64,000 bases of DNA from Sphingomonas azotifigens NBRC 15497 (GTDB lineage: Bacteria > Pseudomonadota > Alphaproteobacteria > Sphingomonadales > Sphingomonadaceae), in contig NZ_BCTR01000014.1 of the NCBI RefSeq assembly GCF_002091475.1, positions 1-64,000 on the forward strand, read 5' to 3'. Shown piece after piece: positions 9,059 to 17,551 of the stretch (the first letter of the stretch is position 1; every line of letters begins with the position of its first letter). The position numbers and the translations under genes are program-made. Below the pieces are notes generated by a model. It saw nothing but the letters and a program-made list of their open reading frames with translations. It had not been told where the DNA came from and ran no database searches.

Positions 9059-9814
9059 TCAGGCGAGCAGCACCGCGCGCAGCGTCTCGCGACGCCCGCA
9101 ATCCCACCCCGCTGCGGCTAAATAGGAGTCGATTGCGCCGTAGCGGTCGCGGATCACCGCAAAGCTGGCATCGAGATACTGCGCGTCGACGCCGGTGAGC
9201 GCCTCCACCGCGCGATCGGAGGGTGGTGCGCCGAGCCTCGCGGCGAGCAGATCGCGCGTAAAGCCGACCACCCTCGGGTTTCGCCGCCGGCCGCTTTCCA
9301 GATAATCCGCGACGATTTCCCCGTGCTCAATCCCGATCGCGGCGAGCAGCAGCGCGATGACGACACCAGTGCGATCCTTGCCGGCACTGCAATGCACGAG
9401 CGTCGCCCCCCGCCCCGCGGCGACCGTCGTGAACAGCCGATCGAGATGCGGCAGCACCGCGAGCGGGAGCGCCGCATAGGTCGCCAGCATCATCGCACGC
9501 CCGCCCTCGTCCGGATCCTCGACCAGTGCGCGCCAGTGATCGCCGGCATGACGGACATCGGCGACGAGATCGATCGCCTCGATCGAGGCGCCCTGCGCGC
9601 GCCACCAGTCGTTGGGCGCAGCGTCCCGCTCCCCCGGGCCGCGCAGATCGAATAGCGCGCCGATGCCGAGCGCTGCCAGGATCGCGGCATCCTCGCCACG
9701 GGGCGCAGGAAGCGCTTCGGAGCGATAGACCAGGCCTTCGCGTACCACGCGGCCGTCCGGGGCGCGAATGCCGCCGATCGAGCGCAGATTGGGGAAGGCT
9801 TCACAGATCATCAT
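9059..9814 (-). CDS. Tyrosine-phosphatase-family protein
   Basis: A 251-residue protein of the Tyr_phosphatase family found in bacterial loci (PF13350-like). It begins FPNLRSIGGI, has a VYRSEAL motif, and carries the phosphatase loop HCSAGKDRTGVV near residue 143, with Cys nucleophile and Arg. Such enzymes dephosphorylate phosphotyrosine, phosphoinositides or small-molecule phosphates. Its start overlaps the end of the upstream kinase-like gene by 14 nt, which implies translational coupling. That suggests the pair acts on the same phosphorylated compound, though this is inference. ATG 9814 is used; ATG 9811 is equivalent. Confidence 0.85.
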   Translation of the reverse strand: MMICEAFPNLRSIGGIRAPDGRVVREGLVYRSEALPAPRGEDAAILAALGIGALFDLRGPGERDAAPNDWWRAQGASIEAIDLVADVRHAGDHWRALVEDPDEGGRAMMLATYAALPLAVLPHLDRLFTTVAAGRGATLVHCSAGKDRTGVVIALLLAAIGIEHGEIVADYLESGRRRNPRVVGFTRDLLAARLGAPPSDRAVEALTGVDAQYLDASFAVIRDRYGAIDSYLAAAGWDCGRRETLRAVLLA

Positions 9815-10931
9815 AGGCACCGTGATCGATCGCCGCGAGCGCGAAGCGTGGCGCCACCGCGGCGTTGTTGGCCTCGGCCTGGAACGCCACCGGATTGGTG
9901 AGCCACACGAACAGGCCATAGGGGAGATGCACGCGGAACGCCTCCATCGCCGCCGCATGATCGGGCACGCTGCGCACGCCCTGCGCCGCCAGCCGCTCCA
10001 GGTAGAAGGCCATCAACGCGTCGATCCATGCGCGACGATCCAGCATGTCGAGCGCCGAGACGAGGAAATAGGTCACGTCATGCGCCCAATGGCCGCGCGA
10101 CCATGTCTGCCAGTCGAGCACGCCCGGCCGGCCCTCGCCGTCATGGTAGAGATTGCCGAGGTGGAAATCGCCATGGACCATGCACCAGGGCGCTTCGCGG
10201 CCCAGCCGATTGGCGCGCTCCAGCGCGGCACGCATGCGCCCGTTATCGTGGAAGATGCGCGGCAGCGCGCGTCCGCGCGGCAGGTCCAGATACTGGGCGA
10301 ACACCGCCGCTTCGAGCTGTCCCTGCGCATAGGCGCCGCGCGGCAGCGCCGGCAGCGCTTCCCAATGGTTGATCCCGTCGAACTGCCCGCCCGGTTTCAA
10401 CGCGGCCGAGTCCCAGAAGCGGGCGTGGAGCCGGGCGAGCACGTCGAGATAGCTCTTCGCCGTGTCGAAGCCGATCGGCCGTTCCACGCGCTGGAAGCGC
10501 GTACCGCTGCAGTCGAGATCCTCGAGCACGCAGAGATATTGCCGCTGCCCGGGATCCTCGCCCGTCGCGAGGCAGCGGGGAACCCGGACATCGAGCAAGG
10601 GCGCGACCTCGCGGAAGAAGCGCGCCTCGTGCGCGTAGATATAGTTCATCTTCAGCCGGTGGGCGGAGAAGCCGCCCTTGACGATCACGCTCGCCGGCCT
10701 GCCCGCAGGATCGTCCCATTCGAGCCGCATTCGCGCCTTGGTGGCGGTGCCGTTCATCGACTCGCACGGCGTCGCACGGCGCAGGCCCGCAAGGCCGCGC
10801 TGCGCGAGCAGGTCTGCGAGCCAGCCCGCCGTCAGTGCGTCGATCGTCGTGGGAACAGGCTGCGGCCCGACCGCCTCCAGGCCTTCGCCGGGCAAGGTGA
10901 AATAGGATGGTTCTTCCACTATTTCGGTCAT
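9801..10931 (-). CDS. APH-fold phosphotransferase (aminoglycoside/ecdysteroid-kinase-like)
   Basis: A 376-residue small-molecule kinase fold. VIVKGG supplies the ATP-binding Lys near residue 85, VHGDFHLGNL near residue 253 is the Brenner catalytic loop, and GVLDWQ supplies the metal-binding Asp. The overall pattern matches the APH/EcKinase/choline-kinase superfamily often found in sphingomonad and mycobacterial lipid-degradation loci. The ATG at 10931 follows GGAAGG with 8-9 nt spacing. It is divergent from a paralogue at 11116 and overlaps a phosphatase gene. The phosphorylated substrate is unknown; an alcohol intermediate is possible, and antibiotic resistance is less likely in this setting. 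Confidence 0.83.
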   Translation of the reverse strand: MTEIVEEPSYFTLPGEGLEAVGPQPVPTTIDALTAGWLADLLAQRGLAGLRRATPCESMNGTATKARMRLEWDDPAGRPASVIVKGGFSAHRLKMNYIYAHEARFFREVAPLLDVRVPRCLATGEDPGQRQYLCVLEDLDCSGTRFQRVERPIGFDTAKSYLDVLARLHARFWDSAALKPGGQFDGINHWEALPALPRGAYAQGQLEAAVFAQYLDLPRGRALPRIFHDNGRMRAALERANRLGREAPWCMVHGDFHLGNLYHDGEGRPGVLDWQTWSRGHWAHDVTYFLVSALDMLDRRAWIDALMAFYLERLAAQGVRSVPDHAAAMEAFRVHLPYGLFVWLTNPVAFQAEANNAAVAPRFALAAIDHGAYDDL

Positions 10932-11041
10932 GTCGAACCAGCCTTCCTGTTCGCGCGGGGGGCAGGTCCGACGCGCATCGACGGACCCCCGCAGCAATGT
11001 GCCGCGCAACGGCAGGCCCGGCCATCGGGTCGACGGATTTC

Positions 11042-11055
11042 ATCACGGTTGTGCG
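11042..11055. promoter_or_regulatory. Candidate operator, ATCA-CGGTTG-TGCG
   Basis: One perfect arm and one TGCG arm, between the two divergent kinase genes. It ends 60 nt before the start at 11116 and begins 111 nt before the start at 10931. The inner CGGTTG is identical to the site at 22068. Confidence 0.45.
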
Positions 11056-11115
11056 CAATGCCGCGCCCCGGCGCTTCGCCTTGTCGGCCCCCTCCGGCAG
11101 TGGCAGCCCTAGCGC

Positions 11116-12228
11116 ATGCCCGCTGATCCACCCCCCGTTTCCCTGCATGGAGATCCCACCGCGGCCTTGCCGCTTCCGCTGACGCCGGCGGCGATCGATG
11201 CCGCCTGGCTGAGCCGGGCGCTTGCGACCAACATTCCCGGACTGGTCGTGCGCCGCGCCGAGGTGCGCGACGTGATGCTCGGCACCTCAACCAAGATCCG
11301 CGTGGAAGTCGAATATCGCGACCCGGCGCATGCGCGCACGCTGCCGTCGCGCCTGATCGTGAAGGGCGGCTTCGAGGCGCACAGCCCGATCCTGGCCGCC
11401 ATGTACCTGAACGAGGTCCGTTCCTATCGCGATGTAGCCCCCCTCGTCGAACTGCGCACGCCCCGCGCCTTTTTCGCCGCAAGCGATCCGTCGAGCCACC
11501 AGTCGATCGTGATCATGGAGGATCTCGTCCAGCGGGGCGTCACCTTCTGTTCGCCGCTGCGTCCCCAGTCATTCGAGACAACGGCGGCGCGCCTGCGCGC
11601 GCTGGCGCGCTACCACGCGCGCAGCTGGAACGCCGCCGACTTTGCCGCCGGCGGCTGCTGGGACTGGGTGCGCGATCGCTTCTCGACCCATAGCGCAGCC
11701 TATCAGGCGCGCTATCTCGAACCGGACATATGGGCAGGATATGTCGGCCTGCCGCGCGGCGCGGCGGCGTCGGCATCGCTGCACGACCGCGAATGGATGC
11801 AGCACGCGCTGGCACGGCTGGGCGAACTCGATCGAGCCGCCGACCGCTGCATCCTCCACGGCGACACGCATCTGGGGAATCTCTATGTCGATACCGACGG
11901 CACGCCGGGCTTTCTCGACATGCAGGTCGCCAAAGGGAACTGGTCGCTCGAAATCGCCTATCACATCGCGGTTTCGCTCGACCTGGCCGATCGCAGGCGC
12001 TGGGAAGGCCCGCTGCTCGAAACCTATCTCGCGGCGCTGCGCGATGCAGGCGTCGCGGCCCCGGATTTCGACGCGGCATGGCAGGCCTATGTCCGGGCGC
12101 TGGCCTATGGCTATTTCATCTTCCTGATCAACGAAGTCCGCTTCCAGACCGAAGCCGTGAACACCGCGAGCGTCGCCCGCTTCTCGGCTGCCATGATCGA
12201 CCATGGCACCAAGCAGGCGCTGTGCTGA
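11116..12228 (+). CDS. APH-fold phosphotransferase, second copy
   Basis: A 370-residue paralogue of the divergent kinase at 9801-10931. It shares LIVKGGFEAHS with the ATP-binding Lys, HGDTHLGNLYVD as the catalytic loop and the same C-terminal architecture. One difference is that the metal-binding segment reads GFLDMQ where the paralogue has GVLDWQ; the Asp is kept. No good ribosome site precedes ATG 11116, so the start is tentative. Two paralogous kinases flanking a shared promoter suggest either two related substrates or a hetero-dimer. Confidence 0.82.
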   Translation: MPADPPPVSLHGDPTAALPLPLTPAAIDAAWLSRALATNIPGLVVRRAEVRDVMLGTSTKIRVEVEYRDPAHARTLPSRLIVKGGFEAHSPILAAMYLNEVRSYRDVAPLVELRTPRAFFAASDPSSHQSIVIMEDLVQRGVTFCSPLRPQSFETTAARLRALARYHARSWNAADFAAGGCWDWVRDRFSTHSAAYQARYLEPDIWAGYVGLPRGAAASASLHDREWMQHALARLGELDRAADRCILHGDTHLGNLYVDTDGTPGFLDMQVAKGNWSLEIAYHIAVSLDLADRRRWEGPLLETYLAALRDAGVAAPDFDAAWQAYVRALAYGYFIFLINEVRFQTEAVNTASVARFSAAMIDHGTKQALC

Positions 12229-12427
12229 GCCCCCGCCGATAGTATCGAATATGTGCTGATGCCGGGCAGGCTCTGGCACGCGGCGCGACAGCAACTACCC
12301 TGAGGGTCCTGCACCACACGGCATCCGTCGCAACCGAAAGGGGCTTCAGGTTGGAACGCGTTCGATCGACACCGCGATGTTCAAGCAAGGGGATGCGCGG
12401 CGTCCGCCGTGCGTGGGGCGCAGGGCG

Positions 12428-13315
12428 ATGAGCGACGCTGCGCGCGCGCGCCATTTCACCTCGCAGCGGCTTCGCCTTCACTATGCGGAATGGGGATCGC
12501 CGGACAAGCCGCCGCTGCTCCTCGTCCACGGATCGCGCGACCATTGCCGGGCCTGGGACTGGACGGCCGAGCGCCTCGCCGCCGACTGGCACATCCTCGC
12601 GCCGGATGCGCGCGGCCATGGCGACAGCGAATGGGCATCGGACGGCGTCTACACCAGCGCAGCCTATATCTACGATCTCGCCGAGCTGGTGCGGCTTCGC
12701 TGCACGGCGCCCGTCACGATCGTCGCGCATTCGGCCGGCGGCAGCATATCGGCGGGCTTTGCGGCGCTCTATCCGGAGCGCATGCGCAAGCTGGTGCTGA
12801 TCGACGGCCTCGGCATCTCGCCCGAGTCCGGCCTGACCACGGGCCATCCCAACCTCGTCCGGCGCCAGTTGCCCGCCGACGAGGAACTCCGCAGTTGGAT
12901 CGACGCGCGACGCAGCTTCGCGGAGAAGGCGCCACGCCGCTATCCGTCCGTCGATGCCGCTGCCGAGCGCTTGCTCCGCGAAAACCCCTTTCTGCGCATG
13001 GAGCAGGCGCTGCACCTCACCACGCACGGCCTGCGCCGCACCGAGGACGGCGGCTTCGTGTGGAAGTTCGACAATCTGGTGCGGCTCGCGCATCCCCAGG
13101 ACCGCCGCGACGACGATTTTCTGCTGATGCTCAGCAAGATCGCCTGTCCCACGCTGCTGCTATGGGGTTCGGCGAGCTACACGCCCGATCCCCGGCACGA
13201 TATCCGGGCACATGCCGTCCGCAACGCGCGCATCGAGGTCCTGGAAGGCGCAAGCCATTGGCTCCACCATGACGGCTTCGACTGGTTCATCGCGCAGCTA
13301 AAGGCGTTTCTCTGA
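12428..13315 (+). CDS. Alpha/beta-hydrolase
   Basis: A 295-residue cytoplasmic hydrolase. LLVHGSRDH gives the oxyanion loop, PDARGHGDS the strand-4 signature, VAHSAGGSI near residue 115 the nucleophile elbow with Ser, and GASHWLHHD the catalytic His near the C-terminus. It should cleave an ester, lactone or C-C bond. ATG 12428 was chosen because homology starts there; in-frame ATG 12377 adds 17 unconvincing residues. It is convergent with the SDR at 13324, only 8 nt away. The 199-nt gap upstream holds only a weak operator-like sequence at 12244-12257. Confidence 0.83.
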   Translation: MSDAARARHFTSQRLRLHYAEWGSPDKPPLLLVHGSRDHCRAWDWTAERLAADWHILAPDARGHGDSEWASDGVYTSAAYIYDLAELVRLRCTAPVTIVAHSAGGSISAGFAALYPERMRKLVLIDGLGISPESGLTTGHPNLVRRQLPADEELRSWIDARRSFAEKAPRRYPSVDAAAERLLRENPFLRMEQALHLTTHGLRRTEDGGFVWKFDNLVRLAHPQDRRDDDFLLMLSKIACPTLLLWGSASYTPDPRHDIRAHAVRNARIEVLEGASHWLHHDGFDWFIAQLKAFL

Positions 13316-13323
13316 ACGTCCGT

Positions 13324-14073
13324 TCAGCGCTTCCCGCCGCACACTTCGAGATTGACGCCCGTCACCATCGCCGCGCGGTCCGAACACAGGAACACCACCG
13401 CCTCGGCGATTTCCCGCGGCTGCACCGCGCGGCGGATGAGCTGGCCCTGCGCCGCGATGTCGGCCTGCTGCTCGATCGTGAACATCGTGGCGACGATCGC
13501 CGTGGCGGTAAGGCCGGGCGAGACGCTGTTGACGCGGATCCCGTCGGCGGCATGGGCATGTGCCGCATAGTGGGTGAGATGCACGACACCCGCCTTGGCC
13601 GCCGAATAGGCCGGCGAGGCGCCCGCCGAATAGCGCACGCCCGCCATCGACGCGGTGTTGACGATGGCGCCCCCGCCGGCCGCGATCATCGCGGGGATCT
13701 GGTGCTTCATCCCGAGCCAGGTCGAGGTCAACGACAGCGCGATCGTGCGGTCCCAGTCTTCCCAGGACTGGTCGACCACCGATACCCCGGTGCTGCCGAC
13801 GCCGACATTGTTGTGTGCGCAATCGAGCCGCCCGAAGCTTTCCAGCGTGTGCCGCACCAGCGCGGCGACCTGGGCTTCGTCGGTTGCATCCGCCGGGAAG
13901 AACGCTGCCCGCCCGCCCGCCGCGACGATCTCGCGCGCGACGTCGCTGCCGGCTGCGGCGATATCGCTCAGCATCACCGCCGCGCCGTCCTCGGCGAGCG
14001 CGATCGCCGACGCCCGGCCGATCCCCGATGCAGCGCCGGTCACCAGCGCGACGCGCCCGTCGAGCCGCTTCAT
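13324..14073 (-). CDS. Short-chain dehydrogenase/reductase
   Basis: A 249-residue classical SDR. TGAASGIG at residues 13-20, SDIAA after strand 2 (NAD preference), the NNVG motif near residue 88, NTASMAG with the Ser, and YSAAKAG with Tyr/Lys are all intact. The C-terminus VTGVNLEVCGG carries a Cys where most have DGG. The reaction is presumably oxidation of a cyclic alcohol. It lies alone on the minus strand, divergent from the SDR pair at 14304-15742. Confidence 0.87.
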   Translation of the reverse strand: MKRLDGRVALVTGAASGIGRASAIALAEDGAAVMLSDIAAAGSDVAREIVAAGGRAAFFPADATDEAQVAALVRHTLESFGRLDCAHNNVGVGSTGVSVVDQSWEDWDRTIALSLTSTWLGMKHQIPAMIAAGGGAIVNTASMAGVRYSAGASPAYSAAKAGVVHLTHYAAHAHAADGIRVNSVSPGLTATAIVATMFTIEQQADIAAQGQLIRRAVQPREIAEAVVFLCSDRAAMVTGVNLEVCGGKR

Positions 14074-14227
14074 CGGCGCCCACCCGCGCGCGGCGATGCC
14101 GGGCGTCCGGCGAAGCGGTCGGCGCGCGTGGCGCTTTGCATGGGAAGGAGAAGCGATTGTACCATCGCACCACCGCTACTGCCGGCGCTCCCGCGACGCG
14201 AGCGACACGGCCATCGCTTTGTCGCTC

Positions 14228-14241
14228 ATCACATATGCGAC
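14228..14241. promoter_or_regulatory. Candidate operator, ATCA-CATATG-CGAC
   Basis: Perfect left arm with palindromic CATATG centre and imperfect right arm. It ends 62 nt before the ATG at 14304, in the 230-nt gap between divergent SDR genes. Nothing else is evident in the gap. Confidence 0.45.
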
Positions 14242-14303
14242 GGCTAAGAGCTTGATCGGTATCGACGTTGCCGCGTGCCAGCCGTGCTGCCATCCTTCCC
14301 GCC

Positions 14304-14972
14304 ATGCATTCGACCCAGGAAAAGTCGGCACTGCTGCTGACATCGGGCTGCGCGATCGCCTGGCTGGAAAGCGCCTTGCAGGCGGCCGGTTGGCGCGTCC
14401 ACAGCCCCGCGTCCGATTTCGGCGACCGGGCGCAGCTCGAACGCGACGCCCGCCGGCTGCTGGGCGAGGACGCCCCCGATCTCGTCCTGCACTGCCATTT
14501 GCCGGAGGACGCCGCCGCGATACCGCTGCGCGACACCGGCACGGCGCAATGGCGGCATGGCTGCGAGGCGCCGCTGCGTCGAACCCTGATCTCGCTGCAG
14601 GTTGCGCATGCGCTGCTGGGGAACCGGGGGGCGATCATCGGCCTGGGACCGGCGTTCCCGCTCAACGGCGTAGCCGGCCTCGCCGCGCTGGGCGCCGCGG
14701 TGGAAGGTCAGCGCACGCTGGTCAAGGCGGCCGCGCGGCAATGGATCGGAAGCGAGATTGCGATCAACTGGATCGCGCTGAAAGCGGAGCGCTTGCTCCC
14801 GCAGCTTGCCGACGTCCCGCAACTCGGCCGCCTCGATATCGGTGGCCATGGCCGCCGCCCGCCCGACGCGGCGAGGCTCGCCGCGCTGATCACGGCGCTG
14901 GCGGGTGACCCCGGGCTGGCCCTGGCCGGGCAAACGCTGATCGCCGATGGCGGAGACTGGATGACACCATGA
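14304..14972 (+). CDS. SDR-like pseudoenzyme lacking catalytic residues
   Basis: A 222-residue protein recognised as SDR-derived by its C-terminus (LALAGQTLIADGGDW), an SDR-like AALITAL segment, and coupling to an SDR. The cofactor loop is replaced by LLLTSGCAIAW, the Ser strand reads AIIGLGPAFP, and the Tyr/Lys positions read ALGAAVEGQ, so all three catalytic residues are lost. ATG 14304 gives the best start; no strong ribosome site is visible. Its stop overlaps the next start (ATGA at 14969-14972), so it is co-translated with the active SDR and may be a structural partner. The same pairing occurs at 2091/2813. Confidence 0.72.
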   Translation: MHSTQEKSALLLTSGCAIAWLESALQAAGWRVHSPASDFGDRAQLERDARRLLGEDAPDLVLHCHLPEDAAAIPLRDTGTAQWRHGCEAPLRRTLISLQVAHALLGNRGAIIGLGPAFPLNGVAGLAALGAAVEGQRTLVKAAARQWIGSEIAINWIALKAERLLPQLADVPQLGRLDIGGHGRRPPDAARLAALITALAGDPGLALAGQTLIADGGDWMTP

Positions 14973-15742
14973 CGGAACGGCTACTCGAAGGGCGCACCGC
15001 GCTGTTGACCGGCGTGGGATCCGGCCTGGGGCGCGGCCTCGCCACGAGCTTCGCAGCCGCCGGCGCCAAGGTCGCGCTCGTCGCGCGCAGCAGCGCCGTG
15101 CCGGATGCACTCGTCCAGGAGATTCGCGCGGCCGGCGGCACCGCAGCGTTCCTGAAAGGGGACATCACCGATCCAGCATCGATCGCCCAGGCGGTGGACG
15201 AGACGGTCGCGACCTTTGGCGGGATCGACATCGTCGTCCAGATCGCCGCGCATGGCCAATCGCATCTGTCCCGCCCGCTCGACGACATCACGCTCGACGA
15301 ATGGGACCAGCATGTCGCGATCACGCTGTCTGGCTGCTATCAGGTCGCGCATGCCGCCTATCCGGCACTCAAGGCGAGCGGGCGCGGGCGCTTGATCGCG
15401 ATCACGTCGGCCCACGGCCTCGCCGGCGATGCCAGCAACCCGATCTACGCATCGCTCAAGGGCGCGATCCGCGGCTTCGCCAAGGCCCTGGCCAAGGAGT
15501 GGGGCGACGACGCGATCGCCGTGAACCTCTTCTCCCCCTCGAGTGAAAGCGAGTCGAGCAAGGCCTATTTCGCGTTGCATCCAGAAGCCTGGGAGGCGCT
15601 CCGCGCCGCCTTTCCGATGCGTCGGATGGGCGATCCGGCAATCGACATCGCGCCGGCAATCGTCGCGCTGGCCGGCGAGCAGTTTCGCTTCGTCTCCGGC
15701 CAGACGATCCCGATCGACGGCGGCTTCTACACCACGCTGTAG
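14969..15742 (+). CDS. Short-chain dehydrogenase/reductase
   Basis: A 257-residue SDR with TGVGSGLGRG near the N-terminus, LVARSS after strand 2 (a basic residue compatible with NADPH), ITSAHG with the catalytic Ser, and YASLKGA with Tyr/Lys. The C-terminus GQTIPIDGGFYTTL is standard. The usual NNAG motif is replaced by QIAAHG. Translation is coupled to the upstream SDR-like pseudoenzyme by a 4-nt overlap. Substrate unknown. Confidence 0.86.
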   Translation: MTERLLEGRTALLTGVGSGLGRGLATSFAAAGAKVALVARSSAVPDALVQEIRAAGGTAAFLKGDITDPASIAQAVDETVATFGGIDIVVQIAAHGQSHLSRPLDDITLDEWDQHVAITLSGCYQVAHAAYPALKASGRGRLIAITSAHGLAGDASNPIYASLKGAIRGFAKALAKEWGDDAIAVNLFSPSSESESSKAYFALHPEAWEALRAAFPMRRMGDPAIDIAPAIVALAGEQFRFVSGQTIPIDGGFYTTL

Positions 15743-15800
15743 CGCGGCAGAACGCGCTCATACCAACCTGCACGGAAAAGAACCTATCTTCGTCCTCCAC

Positions 15801-15898
15801 ATCGTCACCCCGGCGAAAGCCGGGGTCCATTGCGGTCTCGCTATCGGCGTTTGCTGAGACCGAGAGGCGAATGGATCCCGGCTTTCGCCGGGATGACG
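15801..15898. repeat. Intergenic palindromic repeat, copy 1
   Basis: A 98-nt element in the 195-nt gap between convergent genes. The left part GTCACCCCGGCGAAAGCCGG forms its own hairpin. The right part GATCCCGGCTTTCGCCGGGA mirrors it and ends in GATGAC. A short GGTCTC/GAGACC stem lies between. A second copy is at 43750-43847. Such REP-like elements are common between convergent genes in sphingomonads and may act as terminators. Confidence 0.85.
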
Positions 15899-15937
15899 GG
15901 GAGAGGCTGGAGGAGTCGGTATCAACGCAGCCTGGTA

Positions 15938-17551
15938 TCAGGCGTTGGTATCGGCCAGGATCAGGTCGGCCGCACGCCAGGCGCTCGCCATGATCGGGCC
16001 GTTGGTATTGGCGGAAACCATGGTCGGCATGATCGAGCCGTCGACCACCCGCAGGCGCGTCACGCCGCGGACGCGCAGCTTCTCGTCCAGCACGGCATCG
16101 GCGAAGTCGCCCATGCGGCACGTGCTGCAGGCGTGATATCCGGCCATGCCCCGCGCGCGATACGCCGCCAGAATGTCTTCATCGCGCACCAGATCGCGCG
16201 TCGTCTCGCGCTCGGCGACGACCATCTTGGCGATCGCCGGGCGCGCCATCCATGCGCGCAGGAACCGGTGCATCGCCACGGTCACCCGCTGGTCATAGGG
16301 ATCGCTGAGATAGCCCGCACGGATCGTCGCCGGCGCCGCGGGATCGGCCGAACTGATATGGATCGCGCCTTCGCTGCGCGACCGCAGCGGATAGCCGAAC
16401 AACTGCACGCTGTGCACCTTGTCGGGGCGATAGACGCCCTTCGCATCGGGCTTGGCGACGGCAGGACTGTACAGCACCTCGATATCCGGCGTCGCCGATT
16501 CCTGGAGGACGGTGGCGAACGCGCCGACCGCGCCATAGCCCGATGCCATCGGCCCGGACCGCAGCAGATAATAGCGCAGCACGTTCAGCGGCAGCCGCCA
16601 CCCCTGCAGCTTCGCATTGTGGCTGAAGGGCACGTTGACCTCGAACTGCATCATCATCAGACGATGCTCGAGCATGTGTTCGCCGACCCCGGGGCTGTCC
16701 GCCTGCACGGCGATCCCCAGATCGCGCAGCCGATCGGCCGCGCCGATACCGGAGCGCTCGAGGATCTGCGGCGACATCAGCGTGCCGGCGCTCAGGATCA
16801 CCTCGCCCTGGGTGTGGAAATCGGTGGGTGACCCGTTGACGATCGCGCGCACGCCGCTCGCGCGGATGCCGTCGAACAGCACCCGATCGACCATCGCGCC
16901 CGTGACGATCCGCAGGTTGGGCCGATTCCGCGCGCGCTTCAGGAAGGTCTGCGCGGTACTTTGCCGCCGCCCCTTCCAGATCGTCCGTGTCGCATAGCCG
17001 ACCACCCCGCCCTGGTCGGGCCGGTTGAGATCGTCGACGCGCTTCAGGCCCAACTGCTCGCCGGCCTTGATGAACGCCTCGCTCAGCGGCGTACGCTCGC
17101 GCTCCACCGAGATGCCGAGGGGGCCATCCCCGCCGCGAACGTCGTCGCCGCCCAGGGCATGCCGTTCCATCGCCCGAAATGCGGGCGCCATCGCGTTCCA
17201 GCCCCACCCCTTCGCGCCGAGCGCTTCCCAGCAGTCATAATCCTGGGGCTGCCCCCGGAAATACATCATGCCGTTCACCGAAGACGACCCGCCCAGCATC
17301 TTGCCGCGGATCCACATCTCCGGCGGCACGTCGTCATGGCCCTGGGTTTGGAAATGCCAGACATAGCGCGGATCGCCGAACAGCTTGGCGGAGGCTTTCG
17401 GCATGTGCACGAAGGGGTGATTGTCGGACGGCCCCGCTTCGAGAAGCAGGACGCGGTTGCGCCCGCTTTCCGACAGGCGATCGGCCAATACGCACCCCGC
17501 CGAGCCGGCACCGGCGATGATATAGTCCCAGCTTTCCATGGCGTCGCTCAC
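15938..17551 (-). CDS. GMC-family FAD oxidoreductase (alcohol dehydrogenase/oxidase type)
   Basis: A 537-residue flavoprotein. The FAD motif GAGSAGCVLADRLSE lies at residues 13-27, GGSSSVNGMMYFRG near residue 88 is the GMC signature 1, and SAGTLMSPQILERSGIG is signature 2. The C-terminal domain carries YHACSTCRMG and NTNGPIMASAWRAADLI; the active-site His is in the former. It should oxidise a primary or secondary alcohol. The GTG at 17551 overlaps the previous stop (GTGA); ATG 17539 is an alternative. It is last in the minus-strand operon starting at 22014. Confidence 0.9.
   Translation of the reverse strand: MSDAMESWDYIIAGAGSAGCVLADRLSESGRNRVLLLEAGPSDNHPFVHMPKASAKLFGDPRYVWHFQTQGHDDVPPEMWIRGKMLGGSSSVNGMMYFRGQPQDYDCWEALGAKGWGWNAMAPAFRAMERHALGGDDVRGGDGPLGISVERERTPLSEAFIKAGEQLGLKRVDDLNRPDQGGVVGYATRTIWKGRRQSTAQTFLKRARNRPNLRIVTGAMVDRVLFDGIRASGVRAIVNGSPTDFHTQGEVILSAGTLMSPQILERSGIGAADRLRDLGIAVQADSPGVGEHMLEHRLMMMQFEVNVPFSHNAKLQGWRLPLNVLRYYLLRSGPMASGYGAVGAFATVLQESATPDIEVLYSPAVAKPDAKGVYRPDKVHSVQLFGYPLRSRSEGAIHISSADPAAPATIRAGYLSDPYDQRVTVAMHRFLRAWMARPAIAKMVVAERETTRDLVRDEDILAAYRARGMAGYHACSTCRMGDFADAVLDEKLRVRGVTRLRVVDGSIMPTMVSANTNGPIMASAWRAADLILADTNA

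Noticed and set aside
12244..12257. ATCG-AATATG-TGCT before the alpha/beta-hydrolase
   Set aside because: Only a partial match to the dyad and 170 nt from the start; left out of the site count.
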